Position numbers and translations under genes: made by a program. Of a DNA stretch of 64,000 nucleotides, positions 17,920 to 26,551 are shown piece by piece; position 1 is the stretch's first letter; the number at the start of each line of letters is the position of its first letter. The notes beneath the pieces are model-generated. The model was not told where the DNA came from, did not search any database, and saw only the letters and a list, made by a program, of their open reading frames with translations. The stretch lies in assembly GCF_014200045.1 (NCBI RefSeq), contig NZ_JACHOV010000007.1, positions 62,001 through 126,000 of the forward strand. Reading direction: 5' to 3'. Origin of the DNA: Rhizorhapis suberifaciens (GTDB taxonomy: Bacteria; Pseudomonadota; Alphaproteobacteria; Sphingomonadales; Sphingomonadaceae).

Positions 17920-18818
17920 TGCCAATACCTTGTCGACCGGGTCAACAGCGCATCAATGCCGAAGATCAGCAGCAAGGCCAGGGCAAACATAAGAAATCCG
18001 GCCGTGAAATGCAGAAATCCCTGCGCAACGGCATCGCCATAGCCCCAGGTGAGCAGCACCAGCAGGCTGATCCGCACCATATTCGCCGATATCGCCACCG
18101 GCACCACCAGCGCCACGAGCAGCAGCGCATATCGCCACCGCGCTCCGTGCAGAACATAGATGTAGAACAGGCTGGTCGATATCAAACCCATCAGGCTGTT
18201 CATCCCGGCGCAGGCGTCCTCCACCAGAAGTTGATAGGATCCGATATATAACGTAACCCCTTCGCGAAACACCGGAATTCCCGCGCCGCGCATCAGCGCC
18301 GTTGCGGCTTGCGATACAAATGCCTTCAGAGGCTGAGTCGCGTGATCCAGTGCCCATCCCGGCAGTGGGACCAAAAAGGCCATGTAGACCAGCAGAAACC
18401 AGTGCTTCCTTATGGCGTCCGACCCAAAGCGCCCATAGAACAGGGCGCTTAACGCCAACATCAAGGCGCCGGCCTCCAGAAAAAGAAATCCATAGGCCCG
18501 GCCGAAGACGTAAATCGGAAGAGCAGCGAAAAAAATAGCTGCAGCAAGCGCTGAACTGCCCGGCCGGGCTTCCCAAATCAGGTCCGGCCACCGTTTCCAG
18601 AAGAGCCACAGACCGGTCGCCAGCACGATGGGACCGTGGGCGCCTGCCTCGGTGGACCAAGACTCCCGGCCCAGCGAAAAGATGGTGGGAATGACCATTG
18701 CGCCAAAGCCAGCCAGTGCGAACCAGAAACCGAGGGACGCAGGGTTCAACCATGATGCTGGCAATGTGAAGCCATTCGCTTCGGCCCAGGCTTTTACCCT
18801 CGCCAGATCAGTACTCAT
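17913..18818 (-). CDS. xrtV: exosortase V
   Basis: A 301-residue multipass transpeptidase-like membrane protein. The catalytic exosortase motifs are all present: Cys in VEDACAGMNSLMGL (about residue 203), Arg in SANMVRISLLVLLTWGYG (about 249), and His in HFTAGFLMFALALLLI (about 272). About eight transmembrane segments are visible. Exosortases cleave C-terminal sorting tails of exported proteins; the V type occurs in polysaccharide loci of sphingomonads. It overlaps the ATPase gene upstream by 11 bases and EpsI downstream. No protein with a recognisable PEP-CTERM-like tail is encoded in this window. Confidence 0.9.
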   Translation of the reverse strand: MSTDLARVKAWAEANGFTLPASWLNPASLGFWFALAGFGAMVIPTIFSLGRESWSTEAGAHGPIVLATGLWLFWKRWPDLIWEARPGSSALAAAIFFAALPIYVFGRAYGFLFLEAGALMLALSALFYGRFGSDAIRKHWFLLVYMAFLVPLPGWALDHATQPLKAFVSQAATALMRGAGIPVFREGVTLYIGSYQLLVEDACAGMNSLMGLISTSLFYIYVLHGARWRYALLLVALVVPVAISANMVRISLLVLLTWGYGDAVAQGFLHFTAGFLMFALALLLIFGIDALLTRSTRYWQW

Positions 18819-19506
18819 TCAACACGATGCCGGTAATTCCAACCCGGCTGGCGGTCAGCTCCGTCATCAGCCGGTCGGCATCGCTCATGAAGCTCACATG
18901 CTTGCGAAGGACGACCAGGGAATGCCCAGCCGCCGAAGCGATCCTCAATGGGTCGGCATAGCGATTGGCCGGCGGAGTATCGATGATGACGATATCGAAA
19001 TCCCGCATCCACATGGCCATTAGCGGCTGGAACAGTGGCCCAGACAGCTTTTCCAAAGCCTCCGGGTTCGCTCCACCCGAATATAGCACCGACAGATAGG
19101 GAATGACATTGGGCTGCACTTGATCGGAATGGTTGCCCCCGCCGGACAGGCATTGGGACAGCCCTCCCACCGGCTGATGCGGCACGATGAAATTCTGGAT
19201 CGACGGACCACGCATATTGGCATCGACCAACAGCGTGTTTGCCCCCATTCGTGCGAATGCGACTGCAAGATTTGCGGCTATAAAACTGACGCCGGCTTGC
19301 CCCGAAGGGCTGCAAAGCGCAATGGCCCGGCGCCCCCGCCGCAAGTGCCTTTCTATCAGTTGCGTGCGAAGCGACCTTAGCGCCTCTACCTGCGGGCCGT
19401 CGCGACCCGCAGCCAGGACAATTTCAGGGGAAAGCGTAAAGCCCCATGATATATTCCGATGGACCTGCTGGAGTGCGCCGGGAACGTCCAATAGCAATTG
19501 GCTCAT
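18808..19506 (-). CDS. CpsD/CapB-like (BY-kinase family) protein with degenerate Walker A
   Basis: A 232-residue ParA/BY-kinase fold protein. EALRSLRTQLIERHLRRGRRAIALCSPSGQAGVSFIAANLAVAFARMG corresponds to the Walker A block, but the GEGKS/T stretch reads GQAGVSF, so the essential lysine is absent. The Walker A' (TLLVDANMRGP) and Walker B (DIVIIDTPP) strands are kept. There is no C-terminal tyrosine cluster; only one Tyr ends the protein. It starts at 19506, overlapping the co-polymerase stop (ATGA). In related loci this protein partners the co-polymerase. Here it may be a regulatory pseudokinase. Confidence 0.82.
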   Translation of the reverse strand: MSQLLLDVPGALQQVHRNISWGFTLSPEIVLAAGRDGPQVEALRSLRTQLIERHLRRGRRAIALCSPSGQAGVSFIAANLAVAFARMGANTLLVDANMRGPSIQNFIVPHQPVGGLSQCLSGGGNHSDQVQPNVIPYLSVLYSGGANPEALEKLSGPLFQPLMAMWMRDFDIVIIDTPPANRYADPLRIASAAGHSLVVLRKHVSFMSDADRLMTELTASRVGITGIVLNEY

Positions 19507-20873
19507 GAACCCAATCCCCCTTTGGCATAGCGCGGCCACAACAACGTCCGGCTGCGCGCGATAAAGCCCTGCCGGAATTGTTCCTCGGGCGGAACCATTA
19601 CCGCCAGCAATGGCACGTCAAAGCCGTTCACCACATCGCCCGAACACCGAACTCGCCGCGCGAGCAATTCCACCAACAAGGCTGTCAGCGCTCCGAAAGC
19701 AAGCCCCAGCACCGCCGCCCCGATCAGGATCAGGGGCCTATTCGGGAAATAGGGTTCGGGCGGAGCCACCGCATTGCCCAAAACCGTAAGGCCGGTCTGG
19801 TCCGCCTCCGCCTCCTGCCTAAGCGTTCCAATGCGTTCATTGATTTTGGCGAGTTGAACGCGCTGCAAGTCCACCTCGTCCTTCAGCTTGCGAAGCTGCC
19901 CCAACTTATCGCGCTGCCCAATCACTTTCGCGCGCTGCTCCGCCACTTCGCGGCCGATCGTTGCGGCGGTTGTCCCGGCGGCCCGTGCGGCGGTCGCGCT
20001 TGCCGAATTCGCCGTCGCCATTTCACGCGCTGCCTCGGCGGCGAGAATGCCGCGCTGCTGCCTCAATGCCTGCATCTGGGGGTGGCTGGGGCCCAGCCGC
20101 TCGGCGGATTGGGCGATCGCGGCGTCGATCTGCGCCAATTGTGCCGTAGAGCCCGACGATAGAGGCATCGCTGGCACAGCCATTGGTGCGACCGGCGCGC
20201 TTGCCGCCGCCAGCGCCGCCAGCCGCACGCTGTCGATGTCGCTATTATCCTCCTGCAGGATCAGGTCATGTTGCTTTTCGAACGCCGCTTTGGCCTGCTC
20301 CGCTTGGGCCAGCCGGGCACGAAGCTCTGCCGCCTGCCGCTCGAACCACACGACGTTGCGCCCCGCTTCCTCCCGCCGGGCAGCCTGGCTGCTGTCCACA
20401 TAGGCATTCCGCAGCGCATCGGCCACGATCCGCGCAATTTCGGGATTGGTGGAGCGATAGCTGATTTCCAATATATTGGTCCCAAGGACCAGATCCGCCT
20501 GCGTGCGCGCGATGATCGAATCGGCCAGCCAGCGCCGGAAATCGGTTCTCCGTTCGGGCGGCAGCTTCGCAAACTCAGCCTGCAGCGCCGGATCGCCAGC
20601 CATGCCGAGCCGGTCCACCACTTGTCCCGCGACACGATAATCGCGCACCAATTCGCTTTGGGTCTTGGTGTAGGTCCGCGCAAAATTGGATGAGATCACC
20701 TCGCCCGTCACCGGGTCAGGCTTTATGAAGTTGAGCATGATCCGTGAAGTGGCTTGATAGCGCGGCGGTAGCAGGAACGCGACCAGGCTCGCCCCGATCA
20801 GCGATCCGCAAAGCGATAGGGTGATGAACGCCCGCCGCGCCCATAATATCGCGAAAAATTGCTGGATGCTCAT
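19503..20873 (-). CDS. polysaccharide co-polymerase / chain-length determinant (GumC/EpsF-like Wzz family)
   Basis: A 456-residue inner-membrane protein. An N-terminal helix (FITLSLCGSLIGASLVAFLLPPRYQATSRIML) begins the Wzz domain. A long periplasmic coiled coil follows (about 170-370, rich in Ala/Gln/Arg), and a GNRV-like segment PPEPYFPNRPLILIGAAVLGLAFGALTALLVELLARRVR forms the second helix. The Pro-rich PPEPYFPNRP element is typical. It controls chain length and bridges to the outer-membrane exporter. Gene overlaps: one base with the exporter upstream, four with the ATPase downstream. Confidence 0.9.
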   Translation of the reverse strand: MSIQQFFAILWARRAFITLSLCGSLIGASLVAFLLPPRYQATSRIMLNFIKPDPVTGEVISSNFARTYTKTQSELVRDYRVAGQVVDRLGMAGDPALQAEFAKLPPERRTDFRRWLADSIIARTQADLVLGTNILEISYRSTNPEIARIVADALRNAYVDSSQAARREEAGRNVVWFERQAAELRARLAQAEQAKAAFEKQHDLILQEDNSDIDSVRLAALAAASAPVAPMAVPAMPLSSGSTAQLAQIDAAIAQSAERLGPSHPQMQALRQQRGILAAEAAREMATANSASATAARAAGTTAATIGREVAEQRAKVIGQRDKLGQLRKLKDEVDLQRVQLAKINERIGTLRQEAEADQTGLTVLGNAVAPPEPYFPNRPLILIGAAVLGLAFGALTALLVELLARRVRCSGDVVNGFDVPLLAVMVPPEEQFRQGFIARSRTLLWPRYAKGGLGS

Positions 20874-21712
20874 CAGAAGTAGCGCTCCCCCACCACCACG
20901 ACATCTTCCGCCGCGACGAGGCTTTCCAAAGCCGCGTCCTTCACCTGCTTGCCGCCGCGAAAGATCTTCACCCGTTTGTCGGTGCCGAGCTGCGTCAAAC
21001 CGCCGCCACGGGCAAGTGCCTGGCGGATCGTCATCCCCTCGCGCAGTGGATAAGCGCCCGGCGCGTTGACCTGCCCATAGATAAAGAACTGCTCGGCATC
21101 GGGAACGAATATTTTGTCGCCCGGCAACACCTGCGGATCGCGCTCGGTCCCGCCCGTCGCCAGCGCTTCTATGTCCAGCCGCATTTCTTCGCCGGAATTG
21201 CGGCGAAGCGTCACATGATCAGCTCCATTTTCGCGCTTACCACCTACCCGCGCCAATATTTCGGACAGGCGATAGGATCGGTCCACCGGCACCAGACCGG
21301 GGTTGGCCACCGCGCCAAGCACTGTCACATTGCTGCTCGCATAGGACACGATGTCCACAATGACTTGAGGCTTTACGAAATAACCGGCGAGGGCCAGTTT
21401 CGTACCGATCTCGCGTCCTAATTGCAGCGCGGTCCGATCCGCGGCCTTCACGCTTTCCGCATAGGGCAGCAGCACCGTACCATCCGCTTGCACCTTCACG
21501 CGTGTCCGATAGTCAGGCACGCCGACAAGCGAAACCTCAATGACGTCGCCCACGCCAACAACATAGCCAGCGTCGGTTGTTGCTGCGGCAGCGTTCTCCT
21601 CGGCAGCTGCGGGACCCGATAAAATCAGTCCCAGGAGCGACAGTCCCATAATCACGTCCAATAAAAATTGACGCGGCCGAATATTTTGCGGCAAAGCCAT
21701 CCCAATCCTCAC
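20873..21712 (-). CDS. polysaccharide export outer-membrane protein (Wza/EpsE-like, SLBB domains)
   Basis: A 279-residue OPX protein. After a hydrophobic N-terminus (LLDVIMGLSLLGLILSGPAAA), it has the Poly_export domain (YVVGVGDVIEVSLVGVPDYRTRVKVQADGTVLLPYA). One SLBB-like domain follows (VTVLGAVANPGLVPVDRSYRLSEILARVGG) and then a second (FFIYGQVNAPGAYPLREGMTIRQALARGGGLT). The frame opens with GTG at 21712 overlapping the upstream stop (GTGA); an ATG at 21700 is also possible. No lipobox Cys is obvious, so it is probably cleaved rather than acylated. It would form the export channel. Confidence 0.9.
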   Translation of the reverse strand: MRIGMALPQNIRPRQFLLDVIMGLSLLGLILSGPAAAEENAAAATTDAGYVVGVGDVIEVSLVGVPDYRTRVKVQADGTVLLPYAESVKAADRTALQLGREIGTKLALAGYFVKPQVIVDIVSYASSNVTVLGAVANPGLVPVDRSYRLSEILARVGGKRENGADHVTLRRNSGEEMRLDIEALATGGTERDPQVLPGDKIFVPDAEQFFIYGQVNAPGAYPLREGMTIRQALARGGGLTQLGTDKRVKIFRGGKQVKDAALESLVAAEDVVVVGERYF

Positions 21713-22920
21713 ATCCTGTAGGAAGCGGTCAGCCCGGCCCGCAGCCCGTCATAATCGAACAGGTCCGCCGCCGCATTCCGCCGCTGATAATCTCCATCGA
21801 AACTCAGCTCGATCCGCCGGTTCAACGCATATCGAAGGCCCATTCCCAAGGCATAGTTGCGATCCGAACCGGGCGGGGTCACATCTGTAATAACCGGAGA
21901 GGGCGCGAACCGCCGCCGCCGCCAGCTTGCCCTTAGTTGGGCATCCACATGAACACTGACCGCATAATCCATGCTGAGGCTGAACTGATCCTGGCGGTAA
22001 TAGCTGACATCCAGCCGGTTTGACGCTTCGACCGTCCGCATTGCCGCCAGGGCGAAGGCGGCCCGGCCGCCGGGTGTGAAACGCAGATCCCCGCCATAAC
22101 TTGGCCCTTCGAAACCGCGCACGCCCGGCAGGTCTGGATCGACATGGATATAACCTGCCGACAAACTGCCCTTCAACCTGGCGCCAGCCTCGCGCTCCAG
22201 CTTCAGCATGCCTGAAATCACTCGAATGCCATCCTGCTGTCCGGAGGGGGAACGGCGATGAGGGTAGGACTGGTTGCTGACGCTCGCGAGCAACGACAGC
22301 CGCCCCAGCGAAGGCTGCGCATAGGCCAGCCCACCTGTCAGTGTCAGGCTATTAAGGTCCGACCGCCGCCGTTCAGCCTGGGCGTTACGCGATCTTCGAT
22401 AGGACAGGGAAGCCGCTGGCGAGATGCCCACCGCCTTCCCGCATTGCAATGTTCCATCACCGCCCGCGACCTGCTCGACATTGCCGGGGACTGCGGAAAA
22501 ATCGTCCGCCACTTCGCTTAACCGGCGTGCATAGGTTCCAGATGCTTCCATGACACAGCCGGCCATTCGCAGCCGAACCCCACCCGTTGCCGCGATGCGT
22601 TCGCTCTCCAGCTGTTTGTTGCGGGAATGAAATTCATAACCGACTTGGCTGTCGGCAAAAAAAGCATGTTGATCGAAGGGTAGGGCCGCGGTTGCGTGCA
22701 GCGAAGGCCGATATTCCATTTCCGTTCGCGCCAATCCCCGTAGAGCAGCTTGCGCCTTGCTGGATCGCGCCGCATTGCTATCGTAAATCGCCGATCCGCT
22801 CATCCGAAGCTCCAGGGATCGCTTTTCCCGATCCTGACCCAAAGCGATTTGCCCTGTGCACATCATAATCAGCCCCCCCAAGTGCGCCGCGCACAGGCAG
22901 CCCTGGCGTGAAATCGCCAT
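21709..22920 (-). CDS. outer-membrane beta-barrel protein of the EPS locus
   Basis: A 403-residue protein: signal peptide (CLCAAHLGGLIMMCTGQIALGQ) and then alternating amphipathic strands to a C-terminal Tyr-Arg-Met. Strand-like pieces include LSLLASVSNQSYPHRRS, GSLSAGYIHVDPDLPG, LDVSYYRQDQFSLSMDYAVSV and RIELSFDGDYQRRNAAADLFDYDGLRAGLTASYRM. This matches the BBP2-type barrels encoded beside Wza in exosortase loci. I take ATG 22920; the longer frame to 22989 lacks a signal sequence at its start. It is probably an accessory exporter or anchor in the outer membrane. Confidence 0.8.
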   Translation of the reverse strand: MAISRQGCLCAAHLGGLIMMCTGQIALGQDREKRSLELRMSGSAIYDSNAARSSKAQAALRGLARTEMEYRPSLHATAALPFDQHAFFADSQVGYEFHSRNKQLESERIAATGGVRLRMAGCVMEASGTYARRLSEVADDFSAVPGNVEQVAGGDGTLQCGKAVGISPAASLSYRRSRNAQAERRRSDLNSLTLTGGLAYAQPSLGRLSLLASVSNQSYPHRRSPSGQQDGIRVISGMLKLEREAGARLKGSLSAGYIHVDPDLPGVRGFEGPSYGGDLRFTPGGRAAFALAAMRTVEASNRLDVSYYRQDQFSLSMDYAVSVHVDAQLRASWRRRRFAPSPVITDVTPPGSDRNYALGMGLRYALNRRIELSFDGDYQRRNAAADLFDYDGLRAGLTASYRM

Positions 22921-23025
22921 CCCAAACCATTCCCCATGTTCACTATCTTCTCTTGTGCTCCCGCATAGGCAGAAGCCCAGTTCCAGCACCGCCCTTTGAT
23001 TCCCGCCGCCGCGAGAACGCGCCCG

Positions 23026-24240
23026 TCAGGATCCGGCCTTAATCACCCGCCGGAAGGTCCCGGCAAAATTCCTCAGTTTCTCGGCAAAACGCGCTTCTCG
23101 CGAAGCTTCGTCCACCAACAGTCCCTCCACTCTTGGCGGCCTCCGCCCTGCAAGTAGCATGGCTGCAAAACGTGCCTTCACCAGCCGCTTACGCCGCGCC
23201 TGCGCCGGCTGCATCAGGATGATCTCCTGCTCGGCCAGCGTCGCGACGTCCAATCGCCCAGCGGCGACCGCCTTGTCCAGCAGAGTTCTCCCCACAGTGG
23301 ATCGAACCATGATCAGGCTGCGTCCATCCAACTCCTCAAACTGAGGGTATCCGCTTTCTCCCCCATACCAGGCATCCGCGCAGGCAATGTCGGCCGCGCC
23401 GCCCACTGCGTCGGGGCAGATTTTGCAGCGGAACTGCACTTCCTTCGACAGATGATGGCCCCAGCTTAGCTCATAGGTCATCTCCGCCGTTCGCCCGTTT
23501 ACGGCCCGCGCCGCTGCAAGGCCGGGCCAGCCATTGCCGCGATAACGGAACGACACCAGTTCCGCCCCGGCAAGGCCCATTTCGGTCAGAATATTGTCCG
23601 CCCCTCTGTGGCTCGGTATCCCGCCGCAGAAAAAGGACAGCTTCAACGGAATCTTCCGGTCCACGCGCTCGTCATGCTTGGCCAACTGCCGCAGCGCTGA
23701 AATGTCGCAAGGCTTGCCCACGAAAGCGAAGCATCCGCTTAACTCCAGTTCATCGACAATGGAGGCAAGTGGAGACGAAGCCGCATAGCGTGAACCTGCG
23801 GCTGAAATAATTTGATCCGCCGTGCGCGATACCACGATCCGATTACGCGTCGGAAATTTCGGATCGGCGGCCACTTGCACGACCCGGTCCACCAGGCCGC
23901 TTTCCAGCGCAAAGATCAGCAGCGCCGTTATTGCGCCTCCCGAAGAGCCCGCAAACCGTACTTTTTCGTCACGAGCATGGCCGGTCAATATGACCTCTGC
24001 CGGTCCCCAATAGGGCGAAGGCGGCAAATCTCCGCGCCAGGGCGCAACCTTGCTGCCGGGACAGCTGTCCGCGATGATCGCTTCAGCCTCGACGTTCACG
24101 GGTCCTTTTATTTGCGGGCGATTATATCCCGGCGGGGTCACGCTCATCTCAATAGCACTGCCAGCCACGCCGGCGCACAGCCCGCAACCCGAACAAAGAT
24201 CGTCCCGCAGCACGCGTTCGACGGTGGGCGACTCTCTCAT
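23026..24240 (-). CDS. FrhB-like (F420 hydrogenase beta subunit family) Fe-S flavoprotein in an EPS locus
   Basis: A 404-residue protein. A ferredoxin-like Cys motif is at the N-terminus (DLCSGCGLCAG, about 15-25). The FrhB N- and C-terminal domains follow: FAGSSGGAITALLIFALESG, RYAASSPLASIV, FVGKPCDISALRQL, KLSFFCGGIPS, FRCKICPDAVGGAADIACADAWYGG. These cysteines would bind Fe-S clusters and FAD. FrhB proteins next to pyruvyltransferases occur in many polysaccharide loci, where they may reduce or modify a sugar; no substrate is established. It overlaps the pyruvyltransferase stop by four bases, so the two are translated together. Confidence 0.87.
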   Translation of the reverse strand: MRESPTVERVLRDDLCSGCGLCAGVAGSAIEMSVTPPGYNRPQIKGPVNVEAEAIIADSCPGSKVAPWRGDLPPSPYWGPAEVILTGHARDEKVRFAGSSGGAITALLIFALESGLVDRVVQVAADPKFPTRNRIVVSRTADQIISAAGSRYAASSPLASIVDELELSGCFAFVGKPCDISALRQLAKHDERVDRKIPLKLSFFCGGIPSHRGADNILTEMGLAGAELVSFRYRGNGWPGLAAARAVNGRTAEMTYELSWGHHLSKEVQFRCKICPDAVGGAADIACADAWYGGESGYPQFEELDGRSLIMVRSTVGRTLLDKAVAAGRLDVATLAEQEIILMQPAQARRKRLVKARFAAMLLAGRRPPRVEGLLVDEASREARFAEKLRNFAGTFRRVIKAGS

Positions 24241-25436
24241 ATCCTCGCCAGTTCCCCAGCCACCGCGAACTGCACACGCAGCTCATCGCGATAGGCGTTC
24301 AGCAAGGCCTCGATCTTGCCCATAGCTTGCCCGATCGCAGCCTGCATCTCCGGCCGCCGATCCAGTCCATCCACCAGGAAAGCGAGCGCCTCATCCGTCC
24401 CCATGCCCTTGACCGGCAGCAGAAAATCATAGTTCAGGGTTCCAAACAGCCCGCTGAACTTGCGGCTATAGGCGACCGGCACCACCGGCGTGCCCGATGA
24501 AAAGGCCGCGATACAGGCATGCATTCGGCCCGCTACCAGATAGTCCAGGCTGGAAATATAACTCTTCGCCTCGCACGGCCCAAAGAAGTCAGGAACCCGA
24601 ATGGCGCCCGGAAATTCGGCGGCGAACCGGTCCGCCGCCTGCCCGTCATCATCCCCTCTATCCTGCAGCGAAGTTGCATGGGAGATCAGATGCACCTCCA
24701 CATCCTTGCGGGTGGCCATTGCGCCCACAAAGCGACGCATCAACTCCGCATAATTCGCCTCAAGCTCAAAGCGGTTGCGCCCGCTCTCGGCCTCTTGAAG
24801 CAGCAGGCCTGACACATTCACGCCGACCCGCAACTTCTCACCGCCGCGCTCGGACGACCGATCCGTAAAAGGCAGAGCAAAGGCCACATCCACCGACTGC
24901 ACCGCCCGCGCACTCGGAGCGAGCTTCGTCAGCACATCAAATGAGGTATGATCGCGCGCCATGACGCAGTCCGCTCGTTTCATCACCCAACGCGCCATCG
25001 CCCGATAGGGCTCCCGGGTGAACGGCCCAATGGTCTGTGGAGAGAGTATCAGCGGCACTCCGCGCACAAGAGACATGGCCTTGCTCAGCCACATGAACAA
25101 GAACCGCTTGAAGCCGTAAATGTCGGCAAAGCTGTCCCCGGCTCCTATGTCCAATATGCAATCCTGGGCGCCGATCACTGCCAGCGTTTCGCGTGGATCA
25201 ACCAGCCGCCTGCTGTTCACCTCGTATAGCTGCGCCTCATCGGGATTGATATAGGCGCGCCCCTTGTCGGCCACGCCGATGATCGTGAAGGCGGGCGTCA
25301 GGCCCAATTCTTCGGCCACTTTCCGCGCAATCGCCATATTGGCGATAGTCAGCGCCCCGACCCCCAAATTACCCGATTTGCCGCTGTGCCAGAGCAAACC
25401 GATCTTCAATGTCTTGCCCGTCACTTTGCCCCGCAT
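24237..25436 (-). CDS. polysaccharide pyruvyl transferase family protein
   Basis: A 399-residue protein of the CsaB/WcaK-like pyruvyltransferase fold. Signatures are KIGLLWHSGKSGNLGVGALTIANMAI near the N-terminus, DCILDIGAGDSFADIYG, LILSPQTIGPF, RADCVMARDHTSFDVL, and the C-terminal GRMHACIAAFSSGTPVVPVAYSRKFSGLF with the catalytic-site GRMHA block. It would ketalise a sugar with phosphoenolpyruvate-derived pyruvate in the cytoplasm. It is coupled to the FrhB-like gene. Confidence 0.88.
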   Translation of the reverse strand: MRGKVTGKTLKIGLLWHSGKSGNLGVGALTIANMAIARKVAEELGLTPAFTIIGVADKGRAYINPDEAQLYEVNSRRLVDPRETLAVIGAQDCILDIGAGDSFADIYGFKRFLFMWLSKAMSLVRGVPLILSPQTIGPFTREPYRAMARWVMKRADCVMARDHTSFDVLTKLAPSARAVQSVDVAFALPFTDRSSERGGEKLRVGVNVSGLLLQEAESGRNRFELEANYAELMRRFVGAMATRKDVEVHLISHATSLQDRGDDDGQAADRFAAEFPGAIRVPDFFGPCEAKSYISSLDYLVAGRMHACIAAFSSGTPVVPVAYSRKFSGLFGTLNYDFLLPVKGMGTDEALAFLVDGLDRRPEMQAAIGQAMGKIEALLNAYRDELRVQFAVAGELARI

Positions 25437-25483
25437 GTCCTTGCACAGCGCCGCACCCGCCCAGGAAGGAGGGGCTGTTCCGA

Positions 25484-26353
25484 TTACCCGCCGGGCTTGC
25501 CGGATGCGGCGTCGCTCATCTCATAACCCGGCTGGTAGCGGATCTTGTCCTTGTGCTTCTTCATGATTTCCGCAAGCTGATTCTGCAGCGTATCCGAAAT
25601 CCCCTTTTGCCGAAGATAGTTGAGGGCAAATCTTTGGGCCTCATCGGCTTGGACTGGTTCCGTACGGGTTTCGACGATGCGGTTCACCGTCAGCCCCTCA
25701 GCGGCCGGCAGGACAAAAATCTCTTCCGCGGGCAAGGCCAGTATTTGTTTCACCAGCGCAGGCTGCGCCTGCATCGCATCTAACGTTTCCCGCTCGCGGC
25801 GAAAGCGCACGCCATCGCGTTCGAGCATCGCCTGCACCTCCTCCAGCGTCGCGAGCGGTTTCAGCTTCTCCACCAGCACCTTGGGGTTCCGCGTCGGAAT
25901 GCGAATCTGGTCCACTGAAAACAGCTTGCGCTGTGCGAACAGATCAGGATTATCGGCGGCATAGCGCGTCGCGTCCGCAGATGTGGGCTCGGGGAGGTGG
26001 CGCGTCATCGACCGCTGCAGCAATGTTTCCAGCGCCGCCTCTTCAGCCCGCTGCTTCAACAATCCGAAATCAGGGCTTTCATCCAGCTTCCGCGTCCGCG
26101 CCTCTCGCGCCAGAAGCTTGCGAGCAATAATCTGCTGCAATGCCGCCTGCCGCACCTTGTCGCCGTCGCCGCCAACCAGTCGCGCACCAATCAGGTCCGT
26201 TTCGGCGGCAACCTCCCGTTGAGTGATCTCAATCCCGTCGGCCACCGCAACCACCTGCCCCTTGGGCGCAGCCTCCGCCTCGTCTTTTCCGCAGCTCGAT
26301 ATGCACCCGACTCCGGCGATCAGGAGGGCAAGGCGCAAACCCCTTGTAAACAT
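25484..26353 (-). CDS. EpsD-like peptidyl-prolyl isomerase lipoprotein
   Basis: A 289-residue periplasmic lipoprotein. The start at 26353 gives MFTRGLRLALLIAGVGCISSC with an ISSC lipobox (Cys about residue 21). The rest is SurA/parvulin-like: VADGIEITQREVAAETDLIGARLVG, a helical chaperone arm (ALQQIIARKLLAREAR), and a weak PPIase core (LFSVDQIRIPTRNPKVL...LALPAEEIFVLPAAEGLTVNRIVE). EpsD family members accompany exosortase loci. It probably helps fold the exporter or barrel. Upstream is the divergent promoter region shared with the glycosyltransferase at 26552. Confidence 0.85.
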   Translation of the reverse strand: MFTRGLRLALLIAGVGCISSCGKDEAEAAPKGQVVAVADGIEITQREVAAETDLIGARLVGGDGDKVRQAALQQIIARKLLAREARTRKLDESPDFGLLKQRAEEAALETLLQRSMTRHLPEPTSADATRYAADNPDLFAQRKLFSVDQIRIPTRNPKVLVEKLKPLATLEEVQAMLERDGVRFRRERETLDAMQAQPALVKQILALPAEEIFVLPAAEGLTVNRIVETRTEPVQADEAQRFALNYLRQKGISDTLQNQLAEIMKKHKDKIRYQPGYEMSDAASGKPGG

Positions 26354-26551
26354 TAGAATCTCTCCAAATGCGTTCTGTCGATTCACCATATGGTCAAAAG
26401 CTGTGCTACACAGCCGCGACCTCAGCCGATTTGGCGGCATCCGTCGGGGATCGGAATGTTGCAGAAAAAAGTACAAATGGCCGCAAACATGCTAATGCGC
26501 CGGGCATATGCCAGGAACGGGACCTGCGAAGAGGGCTTGAAGGCCAGAAGC

